Below are positions 36,086 to 44,842 of a DNA stretch of 64,000 bases, in pieces (within the stretch, counting starts at the first letter, position 1; every line of letters begins with the position of its first letter). The stretch is from Maricaulis alexandrii. Its GTDB lineage: Bacteria > Pseudomonadota > Alphaproteobacteria > Caulobacterales > Maricaulaceae. The stretch is taken from NCBI RefSeq assembly GCF_005871165.1, contig NZ_SWKP01000003.1:606463-670462 (forward strand), in the 5' to 3' direction. The notes beneath the pieces are model-generated. The model saw only the letters and a program-made list of their open reading frames with translations. It did no database searches and was not told the DNA's origin. A program made the position numbers and the translations under genes.

Positions 36086-38125
36086 TCAACCCTCGGACAG
36101 AATGCGGACCCGCGACCGGGCCAGCCGGCCCTGACGGTCAATGGCCGTGACGGAGTAGAAACCCGGGCCCGGCGGATACCAGACCGGCTCACCCACCGCA
36201 TTGCGCTCCACGCGCGCCCCGTCGGCATACCAGGACAATTCGCCATCGGCCTGCGCCGACAGGATGAAGCCGCGCCCGGCCCGGTCGGCCCAGACTTCGG
36301 CCCCGTCCGGCGGAAACAGGATGTGCGGCGCCGGGTCCGCCTGGAAGTTCGCCAGCGTGTCCGGTGTCTCCGGCAGGGCGTCGCGATCCCCGGCACCGGC
36401 CAACCCGTCCGGATCGATCCGGCCGATCCCGTCCGCGAGGCGGAAGAGCAGTGGGAGGGCCCCTTCCCGTCCCGTCACGCCTTCGCGCGGCGCGCCATCG
36501 GCCCGGCCGGTCCAGACCACCAGGGTATAATCTCCCACCACCCCGGCCGCCCAGGCATCGCGAAATCCGTAGGACGTGCCGGTCTTGAAAGCGATATCCG
36601 GGGCATTGTGCGCCAGTGCTGCCGGCATGCGCCCGCCCGGATGGGGAGCCCGGCGCAGGATTTCCAGAATCTCCGCCGCTGATTCCCCGGTGACCACGGG
36701 ATGCGCGGCGCCCGGCCGGGTCTCGTCCTCGAACCAGCGCAGCGACCGGGCCGCTCCGCCATCGCCCAGCGCGGCATAGAGCACGGCGATCTGGCGGACG
36801 GTCAGCCCCGCTCCGCCCAGGGCCACGGCAAGCCCGCTGTCCTGGCCTGCCGAACGCGGTCTTTGCGGTTGCGCGCCGGCAAAGCCGAGCACGGCATTGA
36901 ACCGTCGGCCCCCCACCCCGTCCAAAGCCGTCACGGCCGGCACGTTGAGCGAATGCTGAAGCGCTTCGGCAATGGTGACGTCACCGCGAAAGCGGCGATC
37001 GAAATTGTCCGGCTGATAACCTGAAAACCGGCGCGGAAGATCGGCAATCCGCGTCCCGCCTGCGGCCAGACCATCGTCAAAGGCCATGCCGTAGATGAAG
37101 GGTTTCAGCGTCGAGCCCGGCGAGCGCGGACGATCCGTCAGGTCGATCCATCCCCCCGGCCGGCTGCGGCTGGCCGATCCCGCCAGCGCCCGCACCGAAC
37201 GGGTATCGGTCTCCACCAGAAGGGCGGCAAACTGCACCGCTTCCGGCGTCTCCGAAGCCGCCAGGGAGAGCTCGTCCTGCAGCATGCGCTGCAAAGCGAT
37301 ATCCAGCGTGGACACGATATCGGCCGCGTCGGGCCGGGCCTGGCGCAAATCGGCCGCGGCATGCCAGGCATCGGCGGGGAAGGCCTGGCGGCCGGGCACC
37401 GGGTCGTGCGCCGCATCCGCGGCGGCGCCGGAGCGGGCCAGGCCGACCTCGGCCAGACGGTCCAGGACGTGGCCGCGGGCCTGCCGCGCTGTCTCCGGCC
37501 GCAGATCCGGCCGCCGCGCCTCCGGCGATTGCGGCAAGGCCAGCAGGAGCGCGATTTCCTCGATCGCCAGATCATCGGGCTCGCGGCCGAAATAGGCCCA
37601 GCTGGCGGACCGCACCCCTTCCAGATTGCCGCCATAGGGGGCGAGGGTCAGATAGGCTTCCAGGATCTCCTGTTTGGAATAGCGAAGCTCCAGCTGCAGG
37701 GCGCGCAGCATCTGGAAGGCCTTGGCGGCCAGCGTGCGCTCCCGCGGCTCCAGCAACCGGGCCAGCTGCATGGTGATGGTGGAGCCACCGGACACGATCC
37801 GGCCTGCCAGAAGACTGTCCCGGCTGGCCCGGACCAGGGCCAGCGGATCCACACCGGCATGGCTGTAGAAGCGGGAATCCTCATAGGCCAGCAAGGCTTC
37901 GATGAAGTCCGGATCGATGCTGTCCAGATCCGCGGCCAGACGCCAGCGTCCCTCGGTCACCGGAAAGGCGCGCAAGACCCGCCCCTCGCGGTCGCGGACC
38001 ACGGTGGAGACTTCCTGCAGGGCGGCATCCAGCGGCGGCGGGAACCGCCGGTCGAGGGCCAGCAGTCCGACCAGCAATCCCAGACCGAGAACGGTGGCCC
38101 AGTATATCCGGTGCAGACCCAGCAT
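36086..38125 (-). CDS. pbpC: Penicillin-binding protein 1C
   Basis: A 679-aa bifunctional peptidoglycan synthase anchored by a membrane helix at residues about 8-26. Its glycosyltransferase domain has YEDSRFYSHAGVDPLALVRA (catalytic Glu, about residue 92) and RIVSGGSTITMQLARLL. The transpeptidase domain has the nucleophile in PGSTLKPFIYGMAF (S-x-x-K), HSLNVPAV (SxN) and FKTGTSYGFRDAWAAG (KTG). An added C-terminal Ig-like domain is present, as in E. coli PbpC. The ATG follows the alpha-2-macroglobulin stop by two bases, so the pair is one operon. Confidence 0.95.
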   Translation of the reverse strand: MLGLHRIYWATVLGLGLLVGLLALDRRFPPPLDAALQEVSTVVRDREGRVLRAFPVTEGRWRLAADLDSIDPDFIEALLAYEDSRFYSHAGVDPLALVRASRDSLLAGRIVSGGSTITMQLARLLEPRERTLAAKAFQMLRALQLELRYSKQEILEAYLTLAPYGGNLEGVRSASWAYFGREPDDLAIEEIALLLALPQSPEARRPDLRPETARQARGHVLDRLAEVGLARSGAAADAAHDPVPGRQAFPADAWHAAADLRQARPDAADIVSTLDIALQRMLQDELSLAASETPEAVQFAALLVETDTRSVRALAGSASRSRPGGWIDLTDRPRSPGSTLKPFIYGMAFDDGLAAGGTRIADLPRRFSGYQPDNFDRRFRGDVTIAEALQHSLNVPAVTALDGVGGRRFNAVLGFAGAQPQRPRSAGQDSGLAVALGGAGLTVRQIAVLYAALGDGGAARSLRWFEDETRPGAAHPVVTGESAAEILEILRRAPHPGGRMPAALAHNAPDIAFKTGTSYGFRDAWAAGVVGDYTLVVWTGRADGAPREGVTGREGALPLLFRLADGIGRIDPDGLAGAGDRDALPETPDTLANFQADPAPHILFPPDGAEVWADRAGRGFILSAQADGELSWYADGARVERNAVGEPVWYPPGPGFYSVTAIDRQGRLARSRVRILSEG

Positions 38126-38127
38126 GA

Positions 38128-41100
38128 TCAGCCGCGTGGCGCGATCACGACCCGGCCTGTCTCGGACCGCGCGAAGGTGTCAGCGGCATACATGTCCTGC
38201 ACCACCACACCCGGCAGGGTGTACTCACCCGGCGTGACGGCCCGGACGATATAGGCCACCCGCTCGGCCCGCTGATTGCGCAGATCGAGCGCCGCGACGA
38301 AACGGTCATCCCGGCTTTCAGCCACGCTGGGTGCATTGATCCGGCCCAGCCAGGCATAGAGCCCGTTCTGCCGGGCATCTTCCGGTTCGACCACGGCTTC
38401 GATCTCGAACCCGGGCGGCAGAAGGTCTTCCACAATCACCGGGATCAGACGGCGCGATTGCGGCGCGACCGTGATGTCGATCATCAGCCGGTCGCCCTGG
38501 ACCAGGCTGGCCAGGTCCACCGGTGATCCATCGAGACGACGCACCCGCTTCTGTACCGCCACCCCTTCACGGGCCGCATCCGGCGGCGTGATCGACTGGC
38601 CATGGGCGATCTGGGTCACCCAGACCGGGTTGTCGCTCTCCACGGCGAAACCGGCCGGCCCCGCCAGAGCCTCGCCCGTCCATTCGAACTGGCCCGGCCC
38701 CGTCGCGATGAAGCCATCCGGCGCGGCGACCTGCACGCCCTCATCCCCCGACAGGGCGTGGGCAGCAGACAGGAGGAAGGCCTTTTCCTGAGTATTGAGA
38801 CGTTCCGGTTCCGGCAGATCCGCTTGAACACGGTCGGCCAGCCGGGCGACACGCTCCGCATCGCCCACTTCGGCGGCCAGGGCGAGCACGCCCGCTAGGT
38901 CCCGGCGGGCGGACTGGTAGTAATTCCCCGGATTTTCGAAACCGAGCGCGGCTTCGGCGGCATCCAGCGCCGAGACTGTCCGCGCCTGGTCGCCGATCAG
39001 ATAGAGCGCGGCGGCCAGCTGGGCCCGGGCGAGCGGGCTTTCGATCTGGGTCAGGCGTTCATCATGCATGTAGCGCAGGCGGGACCGGTCGACACGGCCG
39101 GCCCGGGCCAGGACATAGAGCGCGTAAGCGGCCGACCGGTCACTCAGGCGCTCCGCCGTGTCGGTCTGGCCCTGCCAGCGGTAGATGGAGGTGTCATAGC
39201 CGGACACGCGCCACATCTCGCCAGCGGCGACATGCTCCAGCGCCGCATAGGCGCGTTCCATCGCGGCATCCGGTACGGCATAGCCCGCCGCCTTGGCCCG
39301 CGCGAGAAAGTCGGTCATGTAGACGCCGATCCAGGGCCGCGCCGCGCGGTCGCCAACGCGCCACAGGCCGAACACGCCATCACTTCCCTGACGCGACAGG
39401 AGGGTGCCGATCGCCGCCTGCACCTCGGCCCGCGCCCCGTCCGGCCCGTCCAGACCGGCGGCGCTGGCCAGCGGTAGGGCGTGCAGGAGCGGCATGGCCC
39501 GGCTGGCGATCTGCTCACCGCAGCCATAGGGGTAGCGGTTCAGTGATCGCAACAACCCCGCCTCATCCAGCGGTGTCGGCGAGAAACCGAGCGAGAGGCT
39601 GGCAGACCCGTCCAGATAGGTAGACAGCACATCCGCCGGGACGGACCAGCGATCCCCCGGCATGACCCGTCCGCGCGACACGTCGGAGGAGGCCAGCCAG
39701 GCCGGCCGCACCTGGATCGGATAGGCCCGCGAGACATTGAAATCGCCCGGCCCGTCGAGGGTGAGCCCCACTTCGCCGATACCGGAACCGATGCCGGTGA
39801 GCGAATAACGCCGGTCGACGCGTTCGCCGGAGGCCAGCTGAAGCGTGTCGGAGGCTTCAAGGCCCACCGGACCCGAGCCGTTGAGTGAGGCTGTGTAGCC
39901 CCCGGCCTCGCCATCAACATTGTCCACGGTGAGTGTGGCGGTCGAGACATCACCCGGTGCCAGGAAGCGCGGCAGGATGAGCTCCGCCGGCACATCATCA
40001 CGCACCGTCAGCGGCCGTGCGGCCTGGCCGACGGCCCGGCCGGTCCAGGCCACCGCCATGAGGCGAAGCTCGCCATTGAAGTCGGGGATGTCCAATTCGA
40101 CCTGCGCACGGCCATCACGGCCCACTTCCACGGGACCAGAATAAAGCGCCACGGTCCGCGTCGGAACCACCGTCAGGCCGGCACCACCAATCTGGTCACC
40201 GCCCTGCCGCACGGGAGCGGCGGCTCCTTGATTGGGGTCGAGCAGGCGCCCGTAATCATCATAGAGATCCACATCCAGCCGCGCCTGGCCGAAATACCAG
40301 GCCTGCGGGTCCGGCGAGGCAAAACGGGTCAGGGCGAGAATGCCCTCATCCACAGCGGCGACGGAGACATAGGCCCCCGACCGTACGGGGCCTTCGATCT
40401 GAAGGTCCAACGAGACAGTCTGACGCGGCTCGATCCGGTCCGGCGCGTCAAAGCTTACCGAGAGGGTCCGATCCGACATGTCGACGGGCAGATAGCTGAC
40501 CCCGACGGCGCGGCGCGGTGCCGGGCGATCCACGGGGTCGCGCGGCGTGTAGACCGTGACCATGGCATAGACACCGGCGCCCCAATCCTCCGTGACACGG
40601 AAATCGATCTCGGCGCCACCTTCCGGCAGGCTGATCGTACGGGTCTCCAGCACGCGGTCGCTCGCGATCACGACCTCGGCCTCCCCGGCATAGGGCGGCA
40701 GGATGGTGAGGCTGGCGCGATCCCCCACGGCGACAGGCTGATCGGGACCGGACACGGCAACCTGGTCGGGCGCCTGGGTGCCCGGCTCGCCGTCACCGCC
40801 CCAACCGACCCAGAAACCGGTGCTGGCTGTCACACCGGTGGCGTTGTCGGTGAGGATGAGCTGGTAATTCCCCCAATCCAGACCCGGCAGGGTCAGGCTG
40901 GCGGCCTCGCTGCCATCCAGGCCGATCACGCCGGTTTCGATGGGGACGACGTGACGGGTACGGCGCCACTGCCAACGGCCGCCATCGGTCCGGTACCAGT
41001 CATAATCCCAGTCGATCCGGACCAGTTGCCAGCCCAGTTCCACCCGGGCCAATTCGCCCTGACTGTCGAGGGCCACAAGACTGAAACCGGTCTCGCGATT

Positions 41101-42984
41101 GCGCGCAGCCCGTCCCTCGAATTGCGGCTGCAGACCCAGATAGATCGGGGCCGGACGATAGGGAATGCGCACATCATCGGCGACGGCACGGCCACCGGGT
41201 TCAATGGCGGAAATCACGCCCCGGATGCGCAGCGGCTGGGTGGCATCCTCGCCGAGACCTTGCGGATCAAGGGTTTGCACCGCAATACCGGCACCATCGG
41301 CGAAGGTGGATGGCAGGTCGAGCGAGCGCTCGCGGAACGGGGTGTCGTGACGGCCGAATTCATAACCGGACCAGTCCTCGAACGGGCTGGGGTCCACTTC
41401 GATCCGGAGCCGCCCCTCGACCGGCAATCCCGCGCCGGGCGCGCCATAAAGGAAGCGGACACGCGCCTCCACACTACGAGTTTCGCCTGCCAGGACCGGG
41501 GTTTGCGTATCGGCTTCAAGGTCCAGGCCGACGCGTTGCGGGACAAAATCCTCGACCGAAAAGCGCGTACTCGCGACCCGGCCATAGCCGTCCATCTCGG
41601 CGACAATCCGCCATTCGCCACGGGCAGCCGCGACCGGCAGATCATAGTCCCAGAAGACCGATCCGGCTTGTTCGGCCATTTCGTAGCGGACATTGGCAAT
41701 CTCGATGCCATTGGGGCCGAAGGCGGTCAGGGTGACGGGGCGGTCGGAAATGGCGACAGCTTCGCTATCCCGCACCATGGCCCCGATGCGGACGGTCTCG
41801 CCCGGACGGTATATCCCCCGGTCCAACCAGAGATATCCATCCGCACCGTCGGGACGCTGACGGCCTCCAATGCCCTGGCCGGACAGGTCGACCGGATTGC
41901 GGCGGAAGTCGAGCACGGCGAAATCATTGTCGGGTCCGTAGGCCAGCAGGAGGCGCGGCGCCATGGCGCCCTCGCCCCGCACCAGTGGCGCGGCAAAACG
42001 GGCATGGCCGTCGGCATTCGTTGCCTCGCTGGCCAGGATCTCGTTGGACGCGGCGATCAGTTGAACGCGCACATCCTCCACCGGCTGCGCGGATTGCAGC
42101 GAACGCACCGTGAAATCGATCCCGTCCTGGCTGCGATAGGCGGTCAGGGCCAGATCGGTGATGACCAGCCAGCGTGTGGCGCGGGCGGGATTGCGGTAGC
42201 CGTCATCGGCCTCGGCCGCATCGCGAAGGGCAATGAAATAAGCGCCGGGCGTCAGGGTGCCGATGGCTTCGGCCAGGGGAAAGACAGTGGTGACCGGCGT
42301 GTTGAGCGCCCCAGCCGTATCCATCTCGCCCGACCAGATTGGTTCGCCGACATCGGAGGCGCGCTCTTCCGGCGGCGTCCAGTTGTAATCGCCTTCAGCG
42401 CCGTTGAAGCCCTGGGTGATGGAGCGGAAGGCCAGGGCCCGGTCCGTGACGCGCCACAGCTCGATGGCGACCGTGTCGACATTGACGGTTTCGATGGCCA
42501 GACCGTCCGCATCCCGGCGCGGAAGGATGACCCCGTCGCCGGCAAGCCCGACATAGGCGGGGCGGTCCCCGAAATCGACCGGGATGGTTTCGTCTACCGG
42601 CAGGGTCTGTCCGTCAGCGGCGGGCAGGCCTGTGCGCAGGACAATCTCCTGGCCATCCCCGAAACCCAGACCACCCACGCACAGGGTTTGTCCACTCACG
42701 GACAGGGCGATGGGGCGTTGCGGGGTGACAGTGACATAGGAGGCGTAATCCACGGCCGGATCGAGCGGCTGCGTGAAGCCCAGGCACAGTCCCGGCGCGT
42801 CGCCATCAACGCTAACCTCGTAACGCAAGAAGGAAAATTGGGTCGCGACCTCGGTTTCGGCACGCGGCGCATCGGCCGGACGGGCATTCAGTTCAGGCCC
42901 TGTATCCTCCGGCTGGGAGGGCGAACAGGCCGCCAAGCCCAAGCCCAGGATGCACGCTGCCAGTCCGCTGCGCCAATTCATCAT
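38128..42984 (-). CDS. Alpha-2-macroglobulin family lipoprotein
   Basis: A 1618-aa protein with a lipobox (MMNWRSGLAACILGLGLAAC, Cys19-20 region), so it is anchored on the periplasmic side. It has multiple macroglobulin-type beta domains, and a thioester motif PYGCGEQIASRAMPLLHA at about residue 1153, followed by the alpha-helical TED domain (LLSRQGSDGVFGLWRVGDR...). The thioester allows covalent trapping of proteases attacking the periplasm. It is 5' of pbpC in one operon, the same pairing as E. coli yfhM-pbpC. Start at 42984 follows GGGGAG. An antisense frame of 936 codons here is a composition artefact. Confidence 0.93.
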   Translation of the reverse strand: MMNWRSGLAACILGLGLAACSPSQPEDTGPELNARPADAPRAETEVATQFSFLRYEVSVDGDAPGLCLGFTQPLDPAVDYASYVTVTPQRPIALSVSGQTLCVGGLGFGDGQEIVLRTGLPAADGQTLPVDETIPVDFGDRPAYVGLAGDGVILPRRDADGLAIETVNVDTVAIELWRVTDRALAFRSITQGFNGAEGDYNWTPPEERASDVGEPIWSGEMDTAGALNTPVTTVFPLAEAIGTLTPGAYFIALRDAAEADDGYRNPARATRWLVITDLALTAYRSQDGIDFTVRSLQSAQPVEDVRVQLIAASNEILASEATNADGHARFAAPLVRGEGAMAPRLLLAYGPDNDFAVLDFRRNPVDLSGQGIGGRQRPDGADGYLWLDRGIYRPGETVRIGAMVRDSEAVAISDRPVTLTAFGPNGIEIANVRYEMAEQAGSVFWDYDLPVAAARGEWRIVAEMDGYGRVASTRFSVEDFVPQRVGLDLEADTQTPVLAGETRSVEARVRFLYGAPGAGLPVEGRLRIEVDPSPFEDWSGYEFGRHDTPFRERSLDLPSTFADGAGIAVQTLDPQGLGEDATQPLRIRGVISAIEPGGRAVADDVRIPYRPAPIYLGLQPQFEGRAARNRETGFSLVALDSQGELARVELGWQLVRIDWDYDWYRTDGGRWQWRRTRHVVPIETGVIGLDGSEAASLTLPGLDWGNYQLILTDNATGVTASTGFWVGWGGDGEPGTQAPDQVAVSGPDQPVAVGDRASLTILPPYAGEAEVVIASDRVLETRTISLPEGGAEIDFRVTEDWGAGVYAMVTVYTPRDPVDRPAPRRAVGVSYLPVDMSDRTLSVSFDAPDRIEPRQTVSLDLQIEGPVRSGAYVSVAAVDEGILALTRFASPDPQAWYFGQARLDVDLYDDYGRLLDPNQGAAAPVRQGGDQIGGAGLTVVPTRTVALYSGPVEVGRDGRAQVELDIPDFNGELRLMAVAWTGRAVGQAARPLTVRDDVPAELILPRFLAPGDVSTATLTVDNVDGEAGGYTASLNGSGPVGLEASDTLQLASGERVDRRYSLTGIGSGIGEVGLTLDGPGDFNVSRAYPIQVRPAWLASSDVSRGRVMPGDRWSVPADVLSTYLDGSASLSLGFSPTPLDEAGLLRSLNRYPYGCGEQIASRAMPLLHALPLASAAGLDGPDGARAEVQAAIGTLLSRQGSDGVFGLWRVGDRAARPWIGVYMTDFLARAKAAGYAVPDAAMERAYAALEHVAAGEMWRVSGYDTSIYRWQGQTDTAERLSDRSAAYALYVLARAGRVDRSRLRYMHDERLTQIESPLARAQLAAALYLIGDQARTVSALDAAEAALGFENPGNYYQSARRDLAGVLALAAEVGDAERVARLADRVQADLPEPERLNTQEKAFLLSAAHALSGDEGVQVAAPDGFIATGPGQFEWTGEALAGPAGFAVESDNPVWVTQIAHGQSITPPDAAREGVAVQKRVRRLDGSPVDLASLVQGDRLMIDITVAPQSRRLIPVIVEDLLPPGFEIEAVVEPEDARQNGLYAWLGRINAPSVAESRDDRFVAALDLRNQRAERVAYIVRAVTPGEYTLPGVVVQDMYAADTFARSETGRVVIAPRG

Positions 42985-43075
42985 GCCGACACTCCCCTTC
43001 CCGAAGAGGGCAAGCATAAGACATTGTTAACAAAATAGCACCGGGGAAATTGGCCACCGATCAAGTTTCCCGGTC

Positions 43076-43792
43076 TCAATCCACCGGAATACCGCACAGG
43101 GCGGCGATGGTGCGCCAGGGCAAGGCCGCCGACGCAACAGCGACAAGAATGATCAGCAAACCGGTCATGATGCGCGTGCGAGGGGATCGAAGACGCCCCA
43201 AAAGGCGGACAAAACCGAACACGGACAGGATTACCGCCGGAACCGTTCCCAACCCGAATCCGGCCATGATCAGCATCCCGGTCCCCACATGCCCGGTCAG
43301 CATCGCGTAGAAGAGCATCGCATAGACCATGCCGCAGGGCAGGAAGCCCCAGACGAAGCCGGCGACCAGCGGACTGGCCGATGAAAGCGCCCCGGCGAAG
43401 GGCTTCTGCGTCCAGGTGACGATATGGTGTCCCACCCGGTCAAACCCGGCCAGCGACGGCGCCCAACCGGCGACCGACAGGCCGATATAGACGAGCACGA
43501 CGGCCGCCGCCCAGCGCAGGATAAGATGCAGGCCGGTCTGGTCGAACCCGATATAGACGGTGGATCCCAGCGCCGCGAGCAGACCACCCGCCATGATATA
43601 GGCGAGGATCCGGCCGAGCTGGGCGAGCAGGAGAATGCGCGCCTGGCGGCCGGGGCCGGCATCCGCGCCCCCCAGGGAGAGGGTCAGGCTGGTGGCGATG
43701 CCACCGCACATGCCGATGCAGTGCAGGCTGGACGCAAAACCGGCCAGAAAACCGCCAACAAAGCTCAGATCGGAAAATGTGGCTGGCGTCAT
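43076..43792 (-). CDS. Sulfite exporter TauE/SafE-type membrane protein
   Basis: A 238-aa membrane protein with about six helices and the SafE/UreH-type signature FVGGFLAGFASSLHCIGMCGGIATSLTL (near residues 8-34). It is a frequent neighbour of ccoGHIS, and is thought to help copper or sulfur handling for cbb3 oxidase assembly. The start at 43792 was chosen because GAGG lies five bases upstream; a GTG two codons earlier is less likely. It is encoded on the same strand as the cco genes but beyond the divergent DUF2189 gene. Confidence 0.82.
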   Translation of the reverse strand: MTPATFSDLSFVGGFLAGFASSLHCIGMCGGIATSLTLSLGGADAGPGRQARILLLAQLGRILAYIMAGGLLAALGSTVYIGFDQTGLHLILRWAAAVVLVYIGLSVAGWAPSLAGFDRVGHHIVTWTQKPFAGALSSASPLVAGFVWGFLPCGMVYAMLFYAMLTGHVGTGMLIMAGFGLGTVPAVILSVFGFVRLLGRLRSPRTRIMTGLLIILVAVASAALPWRTIAALCGIPVD

Positions 43793-43907
43793 GACCACCT
43801 CGAGAACAGGCCCTGTCTTTGCCCGGACATTCCCACAAGAAAACTGTGGCGTAATGACGCAAAACAGCCAAAGCTGTCGGGACTATAACAAGAGGGTGGA
43901 GGAGATC

Positions 43908-44672
43908 ATGGTTGAATTGAAGCGCGTACGCCGCGACGCACCCTGGGCCTGGCTGAAAGCCGGATGGGCGGACCTGATCCGCGCCCCGCGGGTCGCGCTG
44001 AGCTATGGGCTGATCTTCGTCGGTGCCGGCGGGCTGATCTCCCTGGCGCTGCACCTGCTGAACATGTCCGCCGTGGTTCCGGTCTTTCTGAGCGGGTTCG
44101 CCCTGATCGGACCGGCCCTGGCGACCGGCATCTACCAGGTCTCGCGGGCTTTCGAACGGGGCGAGAAGCCGCGTTTCCGGGTCATCATCTCGCGCTTCCC
44201 GTCGCGCATTTCGCAGATCGGTTTTCTGAGCATCCTGCTCGCCCTGCTCCTGATGCTGTGGGTGCGGGCCGCACAATTCCTGCTCGTGGCCATCGCCCCG
44301 GACAGTCCGCTCACCCCCGATGCGTTCGCGGAATTCGCAATCTCGGACACGACGGGCCTGACCCTGATCGTGGTCGGGACGCTGATCGGCGGCTTCCTGG
44401 CTGCCGTGGCCTTCGCCATGTCCGCCCTCTCCTTCCCCATGCTGATCGACCAGGATGTGGATGCGGTGACGGCGATGGTGGCCAGCTTCAAGGCGGTCTT
44501 CGCCCAGCCTTTCGTCATGCTGACCTGGGCCTGGCTGATCGCCTTCATGGTGGTGGCAGGATCGGTGGTCTTCCTGATCGGCCTGGCCGTGACCTTCCCC
44601 TGGATCGCCCTGGCGACCTGGCACGCCTACCGGGACTTTGCGCCCACGCCGTCAGCGTCCGCACCGGCCTGA
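43908..44672 (+). CDS. DUF2189 domain membrane protein
   Basis: A 254-aa protein with five to six membrane helices and the DUF2189 signature (PWAWLKAGWADLIRAPRVALSYGLIFVGAGGLI, PVFLSGFALIGPALATGIYQVSRAFERGEKP). GGAGGAG sits just before the ATG, which decides the start over a longer frame. It is often found next to cbb3 genes in alphaproteobacteria; the function is unknown. Its 3' end overlaps ccoS by 46 bases in the opposite direction. Confidence 0.85.
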   Translation: MVELKRVRRDAPWAWLKAGWADLIRAPRVALSYGLIFVGAGGLISLALHLLNMSAVVPVFLSGFALIGPALATGIYQVSRAFERGEKPRFRVIISRFPSRISQIGFLSILLALLLMLWVRAAQFLLVAIAPDSPLTPDAFAEFAISDTTGLTLIVVGTLIGGFLAAVAFAMSALSFPMLIDQDVDAVTAMVASFKAVFAQPFVMLTWAWLIAFMVVAGSVVFLIGLAVTFPWIALATWHAYRDFAPTPSASAPA

Positions 44673-44842
44673 TCATTCTCATCGTCTGAAGGCGGGATCG
44701 GCTTGTCGTCATCCATCAGGATGCGATGGGCCGCCCCGTCCAGATCATCGAACTGCCCGGATTTCAGGCTCCACATGAAAGCCAGAAGGCCGAGCGCGCC
44801 CATGCCGAGGGCAACGGGAATAAGCCAGATCAGAACAGACAT
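44627..44842 (-). CDS. ccoS: cbb3-type oxidase assembly protein CcoS
   Basis: A 71-aa protein with one membrane helix (LIWLIPVALGMGALGLLAFMW) and the CcoS pattern KSGQFDDLDGAAHRILMDDD directly after. CcoS is needed for cofactor insertion in cbb3 oxidase. Its ATG shares one base with the ccoI stop (TGATG), so it is coupled to it. Its final 15 codons are encoded opposite the end of DUF2189. Confidence 0.95.
   Translation of the reverse strand: MSVLIWLIPVALGMGALGLLAFMWSLKSGQFDDLDGAAHRILMDDDKPIPPSDDENDQAGADADGVGAKSR

Noticed and set aside
40228..43038. A 936-codon plus-strand frame opposite the alpha-2-macroglobulin gene
   Set aside because: The translation has no domain signal and low-complexity composition typical of antisense of a GC-rich gene. 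The minus-strand gene has a lipobox and thioester.
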